A stretch of DNA of 64,000 nt from JAHFUA01 sp963808725 (GTDB lineage: Bacteria; Acidobacteriota; Terriglobia; Terriglobales; Acidobacteriaceae), in contig CAWEGO010000002.1 in NCBI GenBank assembly GCA_963808725.1, positions 186,001 through 250,000 on the forward strand. Reading direction: 5' to 3'. The position numbers and the translations under genes are program-made. Each line of letters begins with the position of its first letter. The first letter of the stretch is position 1. Positions 43,505-54,688 of this stretch are shown piece by piece. Under the pieces are notes generated by a model, which saw only the letters and a program-made list of their open reading frames with translations, was not told the origin of the DNA and made no database searches.

Positions 43505-45782
43505 ATGCGTCAGCGCTGGGTCCGGCTATTGCTGGTTGTGCTGGTGGGTATCTGGCCGGTTGCCGCGAAACCGCAATCGCCGGCAACCGCGGCCAACGTT
43601 CGAGCGCCGCATCGATGCCCTGATGCAGCAGATGACGCTCGCCGAGAAACTGGGCCAGCTCTCTCAGTACACTTCGGACGCTCCCGAGACGCTGGAGATG
43701 GTTCGGCAGGGCCGAGTGGGTTCGCTATTCAACGTGACCGGTGCGGAGAACACTAACGCCGCGCAGCGCATTGCAGTCGAGCAATCGCGGCTGAAGATTC
43801 CGCTGCTCTTCGGCTATGACGTGCTTCATGGCTACCGCACGATTTTTCCCGTCCCCATCGCTACCGCGAGCAGTTTCGATCCCGACCTGATTGAAGCCGT
43901 CGAGCGCGTGGCCGCCCGGGAAGCCAGCGCCGGTGGAGTGAAATGGACCTTCGCGCCCATGGTCGATATCACCCGCGACCCCAGATGGGGCCGCATGGTC
44001 GAAGGTGCGGGCGAGGATCCCTATCTCGGCTCGGTGGTTGCGGCTGCCCGGGTGCGCGGCTTCCAGGGACACGACCTCGCTGATTCCGAGAGCGTGGCGG
44101 CGTGTGCCAAACACTTTGCCGCTTACGGTGCGGCCGAAGGCGGCCGCGACTACAACACGGTCGACATCTCCGAGCAACTGCTGCGCGAGGTGTACCTGCC
44201 GCCATTTCATGCCGCCGTGCAGGCAGGCGTAACCACCGTGATGGCCGGCTTCGAAGATCTGAACGGCGTTCCCGCCACGGCGAATCAACGTCTTTTGACC
44301 GGAATCCTTCGCCGCGAGTGGCACCTCGACGGGCTGGTGGTCAGCGATTACGATGCCGTTCACGAGCTGATCGCCCATGGTGTTGCCGCCAATAATCAGC
44401 AGGCGGCGCTGGAGGCGCTTACCGCCGGCGTAGATATGGATATGGCGGATGGCGCCTACCAGAGCTTGCTCACGCTCGATCCCGGCAAGTTGCCGTTGGA
44501 TCGTCTCGACGAAGCCGTCCGACGAGTCCTGCGCCTCAAGTTCACGGCTGGCCTCTTTCAGAACCCTTATACCGACACTGCGCGTGAACGCCTGGCTCTG
44601 CTCACTCCGGAGAACCTGCAGGTGGCGCGCCGGGCTGCGCAAAAATCTTTAATTCTATTGAAGAATCAGAACGACCTTTTGCCCTTGGATAAGTCGCTGA
44701 AGACGATCGCCGTCATAGGACCGCTGGCCGATGACAAAGCCGACCAGCTCGGGTCTTGGGCAGGCAATGGCCGGGCCGAGGACGTGGTATCGCCCTTAGA
44801 AGGCATCCGAGCCAAGCTGACGGACGCCCGAGTGCTTTACGCCAAGGGGGTTGATATTCCGTCATTCGAGCGTCAGGCGCCGGGAGAAGCCGGTGCGGCG
44901 CCCGCGCCTCTTAGCGCAACGGGAGTGGCTGGAGCCACAACTACAATTGGTCCAGAGGGCATCCACGAGGCCGTGCGGGCAGCCCAGAAGGCTGATGTGA
45001 CGATCATCTTCCTAGGAGAGTTGGCGTCCATGACCGGCGAAGCCAGCTCTCGCGCCTCGCTGGATCTTCCCGGCCGGCAACAAGAGTTGTTGCAAGCGGT
45101 GGTGGCAACCGGAAAACCGGTGGTGCTCGTGCTGGAGAGCGGCCGTCCGTTGGACATTCGTTGGGCAAACGACCATGTAGCCGCCATCATCCAGGCGTGG
45201 TACCCCGGCGTGCAGGCCGGCAATGCCATCGCCGATGTACTGTTTGGCCAGGTTTCGCCCAGCGCCCGCCTGCCCATAAGCTGGCCCAGGTCGGTAGGCC
45301 AGATTCCGATCTATTACAATCACAAGAGCACCGGCCGTCCCACTTCCGCCGACCGCTGGCACACCGGTTATATCGACGAGAGCTCAGAGCCTTTATTTCC
45401 CTTCGGCTACGGGCGTACCTACACCACTTTCCGTTATAGCAATATAAAGGTCTTGACGGAGGCGGTTGCACCCACAGGCGCCCTTCGTGTGCAGGCTGAG
45501 CTACAGAATGTGGGCCGGCGTGCCGGAACCGAAGTTGCCCAGCTTTATGTGCATGATCGCGTTGCCCCGACCTCCCGGCCGGTACGGGAATTGAAAGGTT
45601 GCGAGCGCATTACACTCAAACCGGGCGAGAAGAGGACGGTAGAGTTTATACTGAATGCCAAGGATTTAGGTTCCTACGATGACGATCTGCACTGGGTCGT
45701 GCCTCCGGGAACATACGACGTTTGGATAGCGCCGAACGCGGCGGAAGGGGTTCATGCGACGTTCCAAATCGGCTCGCCCTAA
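43505..45782 (+). pseudogene. GH3 beta-glucosidase (BglX-like), N-terminus frameshifted
   Basis: The catalytic body is complete: TLAEKLGQLSQY, WTFAPMVDITRDPRWGRMVE, KHFAAYGAAEGGRDYN, nucleophile Asp in LVVSDYDAVHEL, a GH3 C-terminal alpha/beta sandwich (GELASMTGEASSRASLDLPG) and a fibronectin III-like domain to the end. A typical signal peptide (MRQRWVRLLLVVLVGIWPVAA, from ATG 43505) lies in another frame; the enzyme frame begins FERRIDALMQQM at ~43599. One extra base between ~43560 and 43606 would explain it. Without the correction the protein would start at 43473 with an implausible N-terminus. Likely periplasmic and, by context, acting on beta-1,2-glucooligosaccharides (inference). Confidence 0.8.
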
Positions 45783-45930
45783 AAAGTTGATGTCGCGGGT
45801 GCGTTTGGGACGATAATAGGCAAACTCAAAGCACCCACAACGCATCTTCTGTCTATAGCCCTTCGTCCACGGTCTAAAACCCTTCGTCAAAGCTCTTCGC
45901 AGTGCATCGCACCTCTGGCCAGAAAGACCC

Positions 45931-47751
45931 ATGAAACGACAGGAAAGTTTTTGGAGCGCTTGGGACGAGCGTGTATCGGCGCTGCGCAATGTTCCCCCGG
46001 TGCTGAAGATCGTGTGGCGGTCCAGCCCCACGGTGGTAGTGCTGGGACTGGTGTCTCGCGTTTTTGTCTCGCTTCTACCGCTGGGCCTGCTGGCCGTCAC
46101 CAAGCTGATCGTTGACTACATTGTCCACGCGGTCACCACGCGTCAAATGGTTCCACAGCGATTTTGGTGGCTGGTGGCGGCCGAGTGTGGGCTGGCGGTT
46201 CTGACCAGCGTACTGGGGCGCGTAGTCGATTATCTCGACGCCGTGCTCGCCGACGACTACTCGCGGCACGTCAGCGTGCAGGTGATGGCGCACGCCGCCG
46301 AACTGGACCTGCTGGCCTACGAGAACCCGGTCTTCTATGACCGGCTGGAGCGGGCGCGGGTCCAGGCCACCGACCGCCTGGCCATGATTCAAGCCATCGG
46401 CCGCCTGGTGCAACAGGCGGTCACAACTCTGTCGCTGTCGTTGTACATCGTTGCCTTCTCACCCTGGCTGCTGCTCTTGCTGGTTGCCGGCCTGGTTCCC
46501 GCTTTTCTGGGAGAGAGTCATTTCGCCTTTCTGGGCTATGCCAAGAACTTCCGCCAGACTCCGGTCCGCCGGCAACTGGACTACCTGCGGTTGCTGGGCG
46601 GGAGCAAAGAGGCTGCCAAGGAACTGAAGCTTTTCGGTCTGAAGAACTTCCTGACCCAGCGCTTTGCTCGCCTGTATGACGGCATTTATCAGGAAAACGT
46701 TAATCTGTTCCGCCGCAAGCTGATTGCCGGGATATTTCTCTCCGCGCTCGGCACGCTGGGATATTACTCGGCCTATGTCTTCATCATCTGGCGCACGCTC
46801 GCCGGGGTCATCAGCATTGGCGCCATGACCGCCCTGACCGGGGCAATTTTGCAGGTCAGCGGCAACATCCAGCAGTTGTTCTCGACCCTTTCCGGCATTG
46901 CGGACCAAGCCTTGTTCCTCACCGACCTGCTGGCCTTCTTCGAGATGCAGCCGACGATCCGATCCAAGCCCAACGCGCTGCCCGCGCCGCGGCCCATCAA
47001 GCAGGGATTTGAGTTCCGCGACGTCTCGTTCTGTTATCCAGGAACCAGCCGCCTGGTTCTCAATCGGCTGAACTTTCGCCTGCATCCCGGAGAACGCGTG
47101 GCCATGGTCGGCGAAAACGGGCAGGGCAAGACCACGATGGTGAAGCTGATCACACGGCTGTACGACCCGACCGAGGGACAGATCCTGCTCGACGGCGTGG
47201 ACCTTCGCGAGTACGACTTGGAAGACCTATATCGCGAGATCGGCGTCATCTTCCAGGACTTCATGCGTTACGAAATGACCGCCGGCGAGAACATCGCCAT
47301 CGGGCGCATCGAGGAGCTCGACAATCGGGAACTGCTCCACCGGGCGGCGTGCAAGAGCCTGGCCCATGAAGTCGTGGAAAGGCTCCCCTGGCGCTACGAT
47401 CAGATGCTGGGCCGCCGCTTTGAAGCGGGCGTCGATCTTTCAGGCGGCGAGTGGCAGAAGCTGGCGCTGGCGCGCGCCTATTTGCGCGACGCGCAACTGC
47501 TTATCCTGGACGAGCCGACGGCTGCGCTCGACGCGCGCAGTGAGTTCGACGTTTTCCGCCGCTTCGCAGAACTTACTTCCGGCAAGACTGCACTTTTCAT
47601 ATCCCATAGGTTTTCCACCGTGCGCATGGCCGATCGCATCGTGGTGCTCGACGCTGGCCGGATCACCGAGGACGGAAGCCATGATCAACTGGCGAACCTG
47701 GGTGGCCGCTACGCCGAGATGTTTGAAATGCAAGCCGCGAGCTATCGATAG
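45931..47751 (+). CDS. ABC exporter with fused membrane and ATPase domains (NdvA/MsbA-type)
   Basis: 606 residues. Six-helix membrane domain over ~25-345 (VVVLGLVSRVFVSLLPLGLL; YSAYVFIIWRTLAGVISIGA). ATPase domain ~365-606: Walker A VGENGQGKTTMVKL, Q-loop GVIFQDFMRYEMT, signature VDLSGGEWQKLALARAY, Walker B LLILDEPTAALDA, switch ISHRFSTVRMAD. Homodimeric export is expected. It ends 11 bases before the glucan-synthase-like gene, the same pairing as NdvA/ChvA with NdvB/ChvB, so I infer export of the glucan made there. Confidence 0.9.
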   Translation: MKRQESFWSAWDERVSALRNVPPVLKIVWRSSPTVVVLGLVSRVFVSLLPLGLLAVTKLIVDYIVHAVTTRQMVPQRFWWLVAAECGLAVLTSVLGRVVDYLDAVLADDYSRHVSVQVMAHAAELDLLAYENPVFYDRLERARVQATDRLAMIQAIGRLVQQAVTTLSLSLYIVAFSPWLLLLLVAGLVPAFLGESHFAFLGYAKNFRQTPVRRQLDYLRLLGGSKEAAKELKLFGLKNFLTQRFARLYDGIYQENVNLFRRKLIAGIFLSALGTLGYYSAYVFIIWRTLAGVISIGAMTALTGAILQVSGNIQQLFSTLSGIADQALFLTDLLAFFEMQPTIRSKPNALPAPRPIKQGFEFRDVSFCYPGTSRLVLNRLNFRLHPGERVAMVGENGQGKTTMVKLITRLYDPTEGQILLDGVDLREYDLEDLYREIGVIFQDFMRYEMTAGENIAIGRIEELDNRELLHRAACKSLAHEVVERLPWRYDQMLGRRFEAGVDLSGGEWQKLALARAYLRDAQLLILDEPTAALDARSEFDVFRRFAELTSGKTALFISHRFSTVRMADRIVVLDAGRITEDGSHDQLANLGGRYAEMFEMQAASYR

Positions 47752-47762
47752 GGACCATGGCC

Positions 47763-50700
47763 ATGGCCAGCAATACATATCTTGAGATCCTTTGTGCAGA
47801 GGCGCAACGCTTCCCCCAACCACCGCCGGAGGCAGCCACCGAGTTGCAAGAGCTGCGTGCTGCTGCCCGCGGAGTTAGCCAGCACGCTTACCTGCTTGCC
47901 CGGCCAGCGCTCGTCTCGCTTATTCGCCCAGCACTGGAAGTCGCTGAAAGCGGCGCTGCAAGCCTTGCGGGCTGAACTGGAGGCGCAGGGGCGGGCCGCT
48001 GTTTCCGACGAGTTCCGTTGGCTCCAGGAGAACACCCGCCTCCTCAACAACGCGTTGCAGGATACCGCCGAGTTGGCGAAGGTATTGAGAAAGACTCCGC
48101 AGGTCCGCACCCCGAGTGGCGATGCTCTGCCCAGGGTTGTGGCTGTCGTACAAGGCTACCTGGACGCAGTTGAGTATCGCTTCGATACCCAGGCCTTCGC
48201 GGCATACCTCGATGCTTTCCAGGAAACTATGCCCCTCAATGTGGAGGAAGTGTGGGGCCTGGTGCTTTGCCTCAAGCTGGCCCTGGTGGAGGAAGTCGCA
48301 GCTCGCGCCTTACGGCTGCTTAGGGATGATCCAGACGGCTTTTACGGGGTCGCGGACTGCCTGCGCAGTTTGCACCACGTCGGCCAAACCTCGTGGAAGG
48401 AGATTCTCGAACCGCTCATCCTGGTAGACCGCGTGCTGCGCGAAGATCCCGCGGGCGCCTATCCGGCGATGGATTTTGAAAGCCGCGAGGGGTACTGGCA
48501 TGCCGTGGCCAACATCGCCGCCCATTCCGCTCTCAGCGAGATGGATATTGCTATAGAAGCGCTGGCGCTGGCGCGGAAAGCCAGCCAGGCCAGCAAGAGA
48601 AACGGTACCAATCCACGCCTGGTAGTGCGGCGGGCGCATGTCGGCTACTACCTGGTGGGAGACGGAACTCCTGCTCTGCACCGCAAGGCAGGGTTCCGCC
48701 AGCCTTTGAGCCAGTGGATCGCATCCTTTCTGCGCCGGCATCCCAATGCCTACTACCTCTCCGGCATATACCTGGTTACGCTGCTGGTGGTGGCGGCGGA
48801 CCTGCTGCTGGTCATCTTCAGATCATCGGCGCCGGGTGCGCTTCTGCTCGCCATCGTCGCCTTGTTGCTGCCAAGTTCGCAGAGCGCGGTGGAGGTGATG
48901 AACTGGCTGACCACCTCGCTGCTGCCGGTGCAGCTCATTCCCAAGCTGGATTTCTCCGAGGGCATTCCCGACGACTGTGTCACGATGGTGGCGGTTCCTG
49001 CTCTGCTGTTGAATGAATCCCAGGTTCGCCGGCTGGTGGCGGACCTGGAGGTCCGCCACCTGGGCAACCGCGATCGCAACCTCCACTTCGCGCTGCTGAC
49101 CGATCTGCCCGACTCCAAGGAACCCGCCCGGGAAGAGGATCCGCTGGTCGCTCTGTGCGCGGAATTGATCCGCAAGCTGAATGAGAAGTATGCCGCTCAA
49201 GACCGGGGATCGTTTCTGTTGCTGCACCGGCACCGCATCTACAATCCGCGCGAGGGCGTATGGATGGGCTGGGAGCGCAAGCGCGGCAAACTGATGGACT
49301 TCTACAGACTTCTGCGCCAGCAATACGACAGCTTCCCGGTCAAGGTGGGCGACCTTTCGCTGTTGCCGCGAGCGCGTTTTGTCATCACCCTCGATGCGGA
49401 TACGGAACTGCCCCGCGGATCGGCGCAGCGCATGATCGGAGCGCTGGCGCACCCTCTGAACCAGGCCATCATCGATCCTCGGCGCAACGTCGTGGCCGCC
49501 GGTTACGGTATTCTGCAGCCGCGGGTTGGGGTGAGCGTTCAGAGCGCTTCCCGTTCACGTTTAGCGAACATCTACTCCGGGCAAACCGGGCTCGACATCT
49601 ATACCCGCGCCGTTTCCGACGTGTACCAAGACCTCTACGGCGAAGGCATCTTTACCGGAAAAGGGATCTGCGAAGTCGATGTCCTGCTGCAGGTCCTCGG
49701 CCAGCGGTTTCCGGATAACGCCCTGCTGAGCCACGATCTGATCGAGGGCGCCTACGCGCGCACCGGCCTGGCCAGTGATATCGAACTCATTGACGATTAT
49801 CCCTCTCACTACAGCGCCCATAATCGGCGCAAGCACCGCTGGATGCGCGGCGATTGGCAAGTTATCGAGTGGCTGCTGCCGCGGGTTCCGGATGCGACCG
49901 GCAAGCGTGTTCCTAATCCCATCTCGCTGGTCTCGCGGTGGAAGATTCTGGATAACCTGCGCCGAAGCCTGGTGGAACCAGCCGCCTTCCTGCTGTTCAT
50001 GCTGGGGTGGCTGGTGCTGCCGGGTTCGCCCCTGCGCTGGACCCTCGCGGCCATCCTGCTCATGTTCTCGCCCGGATGGTTCCCGTTTGTGTTTTCTATC
50101 CTACGAGCGGCATGGAAGCGCAATCTCGCCATGGCTCGGGCAGGCTTGTCAGCATGGTTTAAGGGCCACGCTGCCGTGTTCCTGCGGCTCACTTTTCTTG
50201 CCTACCAGACGCTGCTGGCGCTGGACGCCATCGTGCGCGTTATGGTTCGGCGGCTGGTGACGCGCCGCGGGCTGCTGGAGTGGGAAACTGCCGCTGAGGC
50301 CGAGCTGGGCAACGGCCGGCGAATCCTGGTGGACCGCTATCTCGATTGGACTCCGGCAGTGGCCATCGCCGTGGGCCTGCTGCTGTGGGCGAAGCGGCCG
50401 GCCGCGCTGCTGGCGGCCGCGCCCATCCTGCTGCTCTGGGCCTCGAGCAAGCTGATCGCGATGTGGCTGAACCAGCCGCCGCGCGCCACGCGCTTCGCGA
50501 TGTCGGCCGAGGATCGCTTGTTTCTCCGCCGTATCGCGCTGCGGACGTGGCGTTACTTCGCGGAATGGAGCAACGAGGAGCACCATTGGCTGATCCCAGA
50601 TAATCTCCAAGAAGAGCCTTCACGGCTTGCCGGCCGCACCTCGCCGACCGACCTGGGTCTGCTGCTGAATGCTCGCCAAGCGGCGTGCGAGCTGGGATAT

Positions 50701-52260
50701 CTGACAGTCCCTGAATTTGTGGAATTGACGTCGCGCACGCTGGCCAGCATCGCAACCCTGCCTAAGCACTGCGGGCACTTGTTCAACTGGTATGACACGC
50801 GCACGCTGGCGCCGCTACCGCCGCGCTTCGTCTCCTCGGCGGACAGCGGAAACCTGGTGGCGGCGCTGTGGTCGCTGCGGCAGGGATGTCTGGAACGGCT
50901 GCGCCGGCCGCTGCTTCAGGCGTCTTTGCTGGAAGGCTTCCTGGATCATGTTTTAGAGTTGCATCCACCGGGGCTGTCGGCGCGGACCTTGGCCCGAACC
51001 GCGAAGCAGCATTCCCACCCTGCAGACTGGTTGCAGCACATGCGCCAAGTGGCGGACGCACTCCCACCCGCCTCTTCGGTGGGAAGTCCCAACGGCAACG
51101 GTGATGGGCGGTGGTTTTCTGAGCAGGCGCGCGCGCGCCAGGAGAGCGTAACCCGGACCGTACTCTTGTATTCTCCGTGGCTCTTGCCGGAATTTTCTTC
51201 GCTGTGCGAGAATCCAGCTCTACGCCTGAAGTCTAGCGGAGAGGAGTTGCCGCTGGAGCAACTGCTGGCGTTCATCGACGCTGCCTCGGCGCGCCTGGCG
51301 GCCGCGATCACCACCGCTCCTCCGGAGCAACAGGCAGTTTATCGCAGCCTACAGGCGCTGGTTTGCCAGGCACGGCAGAACGCCGCGCTGCTAATCCAAG
51401 AGCTGCGAAAGATCGCCACGCAAGCCGGACAACTCGCCAACGACATGGATTTCCGCTTCTTGTTCAACCGCTGGCGCAAGCTGCTGTCGGTGGGTTTCGA
51501 TGTGGATGCTCAGCAGCTCCACTCGGCCTGCTACGATCTGCTCGCCTCGGAAGCTCGCATGGCGCTGTTCGTTACCATTGCCAAGGAGGAGGTGCCGCAG
51601 GAGGCATGGTTCCTGATGGGCCGGCCCCACGCGCTCGACGGCGACCGGCCCGTCCTGCTGTCGTGGACCGGGACCATGTTCGAATACCTGATGCCGGCTC
51701 TGTGGATGCGGACCTACCCCAACACGCTCCTGGAACGCTCCCGCGCGGAGGCGGTGCGCTCCCAGCAAGCCTATGCCGCGCGCAAGCGCATTCCCTGGGG
51801 CATCTCGGAATCCGCTTATGCCAAGCGTGATGAAGCCGGGAATTATCAGTACCGCGCCTTCGGCCTTCCCCCGCTGGCGCTACACAAGGATGAGACGGAC
51901 GCGCTGGTTATCTCACCCTATTCCACGCTGCTGGCGCTGCCGGTCGATACCGGCGGCTCCATGCGCAACCTGCGCCGAATTTCCAGGGAGGGCTGGATGG
52001 GAAGCTATGGCTTCTACGAGGCGGCAGACTACACAGTGGAGCCGCGCTCTTCCCGTCGCCATTCCTACGAGCTGGTGCGTTGCTGGATGGCGCATCATCA
52101 GGGCATGAGCCTGCTGGCCATTGCCAACCTGTTTCACGACAGTATCCTGCAACGCTGGTTCCACGACAATCCGCGAGTACAGGCAACCGAACTGCTGCTG
52201 CAGGAAAAGCCGGCCGCGGGGATCGGGCTCGAGCGCGTGCCGGGCGCCGCCGCCGCGTGA
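47763..52260 (+). pseudogene. cyclic beta-1,2-glucan synthase-like protein (GT84 + glycoamylase-like/GH189), lacks GH94; frameshifted near the N-terminus
   Basis: About 1500 residues. The first ~60 codons (from ATG 47763, TYLEILCAEAQRFPQPPPEA) are in another frame; between ~47905 and 47965 the reading must shift to KSLKAALQALRAELEAQGRA, after which the frame is open to 52260. Membrane helices surround a GT84-type domain: VITLDADTELPRG (DxD), SHDLIEGAYART, and KHRWMRGDWQ (the Q/RxxRW motif of processive GTs). After more helices comes a glycoamylase-like (PF10091/GH189-type) domain: WLIPDNLQEEP, FNWYDTRTLAPLP, GTMFEYLMPALWMRTYPN, RKRIPWGISESAYA, GSMRNLRRISREGWMGSYGF. Cyclic beta-1,2-glucan synthases continue with a GH94 phosphorylase; this one stops at GLERVPGAAAA. 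Confidence 0.82.
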
Positions 52261-52270
52261 ACGCGCCACG

Positions 52271-53254
52271 TCAGCGAAACTGATATCCGCCCTTGAGCTC
52301 ACAGCGATACGTCTTGTTTTGATCTTGGTCCGTGGCCACGGTACAGTCCGCCCAACTCAAGCAAAGACTCGGCCCCAACGGAAAGACTATTGCTTCGCCG
52401 TTTACGTCGGCTTCAATGCTCTGGCCTTCTGCCGTACCCGGCACGCTGAAATTCAGCGTGCGCCCGAAGATCGCCGGGTGCGACTCGCGGACGACGTCGC
52501 TCTCCATGGGATGGTAGACCTCGGCTTCCAACAGGAAGGTTGTTGTGTCAGACCAGTTGAGAACCGAAGCGCTGATTTTGTTGCCGCCGTCGGAGTAGCC
52601 ATCCGCCTCGACTTTCGTAAACGGACATGGTCCGGCAATGCAGGAAAGCCTGGCATTGCGGAACTCGTTGCCTTCGCCGGCATCAATCGTCGTGGAAGCG
52701 ATAGCGGCCTTCCATTTCCCATCCGGCGAGCACGGCGGCTGGTCCTTACACGCTACGTTGCCCGCATTGGCCACTTCGAAGGTCTTCACCGCACTCCCCA
52801 CGCTCACCGTTGCCGTGGTCTTCATGGAATACCTGATCTTGACGTTCGCGATGGCCACCTGTGGCCGGTTCGGTTCCGGCTGGACCTTCGAAGGCATCGG
52901 CGCTAAGTGCACAATGTAGATCTTGTCGGCAACGGTATCGTTCAAGTCGAGAGGTTGGTACCCGGGATGCCGGAACTTAAGGCTAATCGGCTGGCCCCGC
53001 CGAATCCAGCGGCGCAAGGTCACGGCGAAGAAGCCGGAAGAACCCGTCCGGGAAACGGTCGTGTTGGAACCAATAGAGGCGGTGACTTCAACGTCCGCGA
53101 TGGGCGATTCCTTCCGCGGATCCGAATTCCGCTCCAGAACGGCGCCCCGCAGCGAGTTTGGCCCCTTGCGGCAGCTTGCTAACCAGCTCGCCGCCAGGAT
53201 TCCGCCCAGCAGCGCGATGACCGCCGCTTGAATCGCCTTGCGTTTCCCACCCAT
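52271..53254 (-). CDS. membrane-anchored protein with carboxypeptidase-regulatory-like domain
   Basis: 327 residues from ATG 53254 (an ATG at 53290 is equally possible; neither has a clean ribosome site). Hydrophobic segment AAVIALLGGILAASWLASC could be an anchor or a lipobox-like signal. Residues ~30-110 resemble a carboxypeptidase regulatory-like beta-sandwich (LRGAVLERNSDPRKESPIAD, SSGFFAVTLRRWIRRGQPIS). The rest is beta-rich with several cysteines (ACKDQPPCSPDG, LSCIAGPCPF). No catalytic motif. It lies opposite in strand to the glucan genes, so a link to them is uncertain. Confidence 0.65.
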   Translation of the reverse strand: MGGKRKAIQAAVIALLGGILAASWLASCRKGPNSLRGAVLERNSDPRKESPIADVEVTASIGSNTTVSRTGSSGFFAVTLRRWIRRGQPISLKFRHPGYQPLDLNDTVADKIYIVHLAPMPSKVQPEPNRPQVAIANVKIRYSMKTTATVSVGSAVKTFEVANAGNVACKDQPPCSPDGKWKAAIASTTIDAGEGNEFRNARLSCIAGPCPFTKVEADGYSDGGNKISASVLNWSDTTTFLLEAEVYHPMESDVVRESHPAIFGRTLNFSVPGTAEGQSIEADVNGEAIVFPLGPSLCLSWADCTVATDQDQNKTYRCELKGGYQFR

Positions 53255-53320
53255 CCCTGGCCTGACTAAAAGCCTACCTGAGATTCTCATTCCACCCCAA
53301 GATCACTTAAAATTTATTGG

Positions 53321-54685
53321 ATGCACGACAAGCTTGGCAAATCGATCCAGCTTTCCCGGCGGAAGCTGCTGCAAGGAATGCTCGGCGCGGCTGCAGCCGT
53401 CCCGCTCAGCCGATGGGCAAGTACGGCCTTCGCGGCATCGGGCGAGCAAGCAATTTGCAGTCAAAGTCTTCCGCCCCCAACACATCTGTCCGATGACGAC
53501 GACCGTTTCCTGGAAGACCTGGAAAAAGAAAATTTTCTGTACTTCTGGGAACAAACCAGTCCAGAAACCGGCTTGGTCAAGGATCGATGCAAGACAAGCG
53601 GGCCGGACAAGACGATCGTAGCCAGTATCGCAGCTACAGGTTTCGGGCTTACGGCACTGTGCATCGGGCACAAACGTGGGTACATCGGACTGGACGAGGC
53701 GCGTAACCGCGCGCTCGTCACCCTGCGCTTTCTCTGGAAGAAGCTGCCCACGCACCGAGGATTCTTCTTTCATTTTGCGAACGTGGAAACCGGCGAACGG
53801 ATGTGGGAATCAGAAGTGTCTTCCGTGGATACGGCAATCCTGCTGTGCGGGGTTCTCACCTGCGGGCAGTACTTCGAGCCCCATTCCGAAGTCAGCCGCC
53901 TGGCCTACGACATCTTCAACCGGGTGGATTGGACCTGGCTTTCGGAGGACACCACCCTGCTGCCCAATGGCTGGGCGCCTGAACTGGGCTTTCTGCCCTA
54001 CCGCTGGCAGTCGTACAGCGAACTGATGATGATCTACCTGCTGGGCATGGGGTCCTCGACCTATCGGCTGCGTCCGGAGGCTTGGACGGCGTGGAAGCGG
54101 ACCACTTTTGAGTACGATGGCCTTCGCTACATTGGTTCTTTCGCGCCTTTGTTCGTACACCAGTACTCGCAGGCCTGGTTCGATTTCCGCGGCAAACGCG
54201 ACCGCTACGCTGATTATTTTCAGAACTCGGTGGTTGCCACCGAAGTCCATCGCCGTTTCTGCCTGGAACTAGCCAAGCAGTTTCCCGACTACAGCCAGGA
54301 CCTGTGGGGCATCACGGCTTCGGACTCACAAAACGGCTACGTGGTCTGGGGCGGCCCGCCCACCACCGGCCCGATCGATGGAACCGTAGTGCCCAGCGCG
54401 GCGGCAGGTTCGCTGCCGTTCTTGCCGCAGCCCGCCATGCGGGTTCTGCGCTACATCAAGGACAAATACCCCAAGGCCTGGAACCGCTATGGGTTCGTGA
54501 ACGCTTTCAACCCGCTAAAAAACTGGTATGACCCTGACGTGATCGGGATCGACACCGGGATCACCATGCTGATGGCGGAGAACGCCCGCACCGGATTCGT
54601 TTGGGACATTTTCATGAAGAACCTGGAAGCGCAGCGGGGGATGCTCAATGCCGGATTCAAGCCCTACAAAGCCGCGGCTACGTAG
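53321..54685 (+). CDS. GH144-like endo-beta-1,2-glucanase (glycoamylase-like domain)
   Basis: 454 residues. Twin-arginine signal (LSRRKLLQGMLGAAAAVPLS), so export folded to the periplasm. The catalytic (alpha/alpha)6 barrel of PF10091 type runs ~70-445: LEDLEKENFLYFWEQTSPET, IASIAATGFGLTAL, GFFFHFANVETGERMWESEV, FLPYRWQSYSELMMIYLLGM, YSQAWFDFRGKRDRYADYFQ, DLWGITASDSQNGY, GIDTGITMLMAENARTGFVW. Length and motifs match GH144 endo-beta-1,2-glucanases (Chitinophaga SGL type). It probably cuts the glucan made by its neighbour or scavenged. Other activities within PF10091 cannot be excluded. Confidence 0.8.
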   Translation: MHDKLGKSIQLSRRKLLQGMLGAAAAVPLSRWASTAFAASGEQAICSQSLPPPTHLSDDDDRFLEDLEKENFLYFWEQTSPETGLVKDRCKTSGPDKTIVASIAATGFGLTALCIGHKRGYIGLDEARNRALVTLRFLWKKLPTHRGFFFHFANVETGERMWESEVSSVDTAILLCGVLTCGQYFEPHSEVSRLAYDIFNRVDWTWLSEDTTLLPNGWAPELGFLPYRWQSYSELMMIYLLGMGSSTYRLRPEAWTAWKRTTFEYDGLRYIGSFAPLFVHQYSQAWFDFRGKRDRYADYFQNSVVATEVHRRFCLELAKQFPDYSQDLWGITASDSQNGYVVWGGPPTTGPIDGTVVPSAAAGSLPFLPQPAMRVLRYIKDKYPKAWNRYGFVNAFNPLKNWYDPDVIGIDTGITMLMAENARTGFVWDIFMKNLEAQRGMLNAGFKPYKAAAT

Positions 54686-54688
54686 GGT

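Noticed and set aside
43473..43600. MGDWIWLSRLL as the true N-terminus of the GH3 enzyme
   Set aside because: Trp/Cys-rich sequence produced by reading a normal signal peptide out of frame.
45826..45900. Repeated CCTTCGTC words before the ABC exporter gene
   Set aside because: Only two short imperfect copies; not enough to call a regulatory element.
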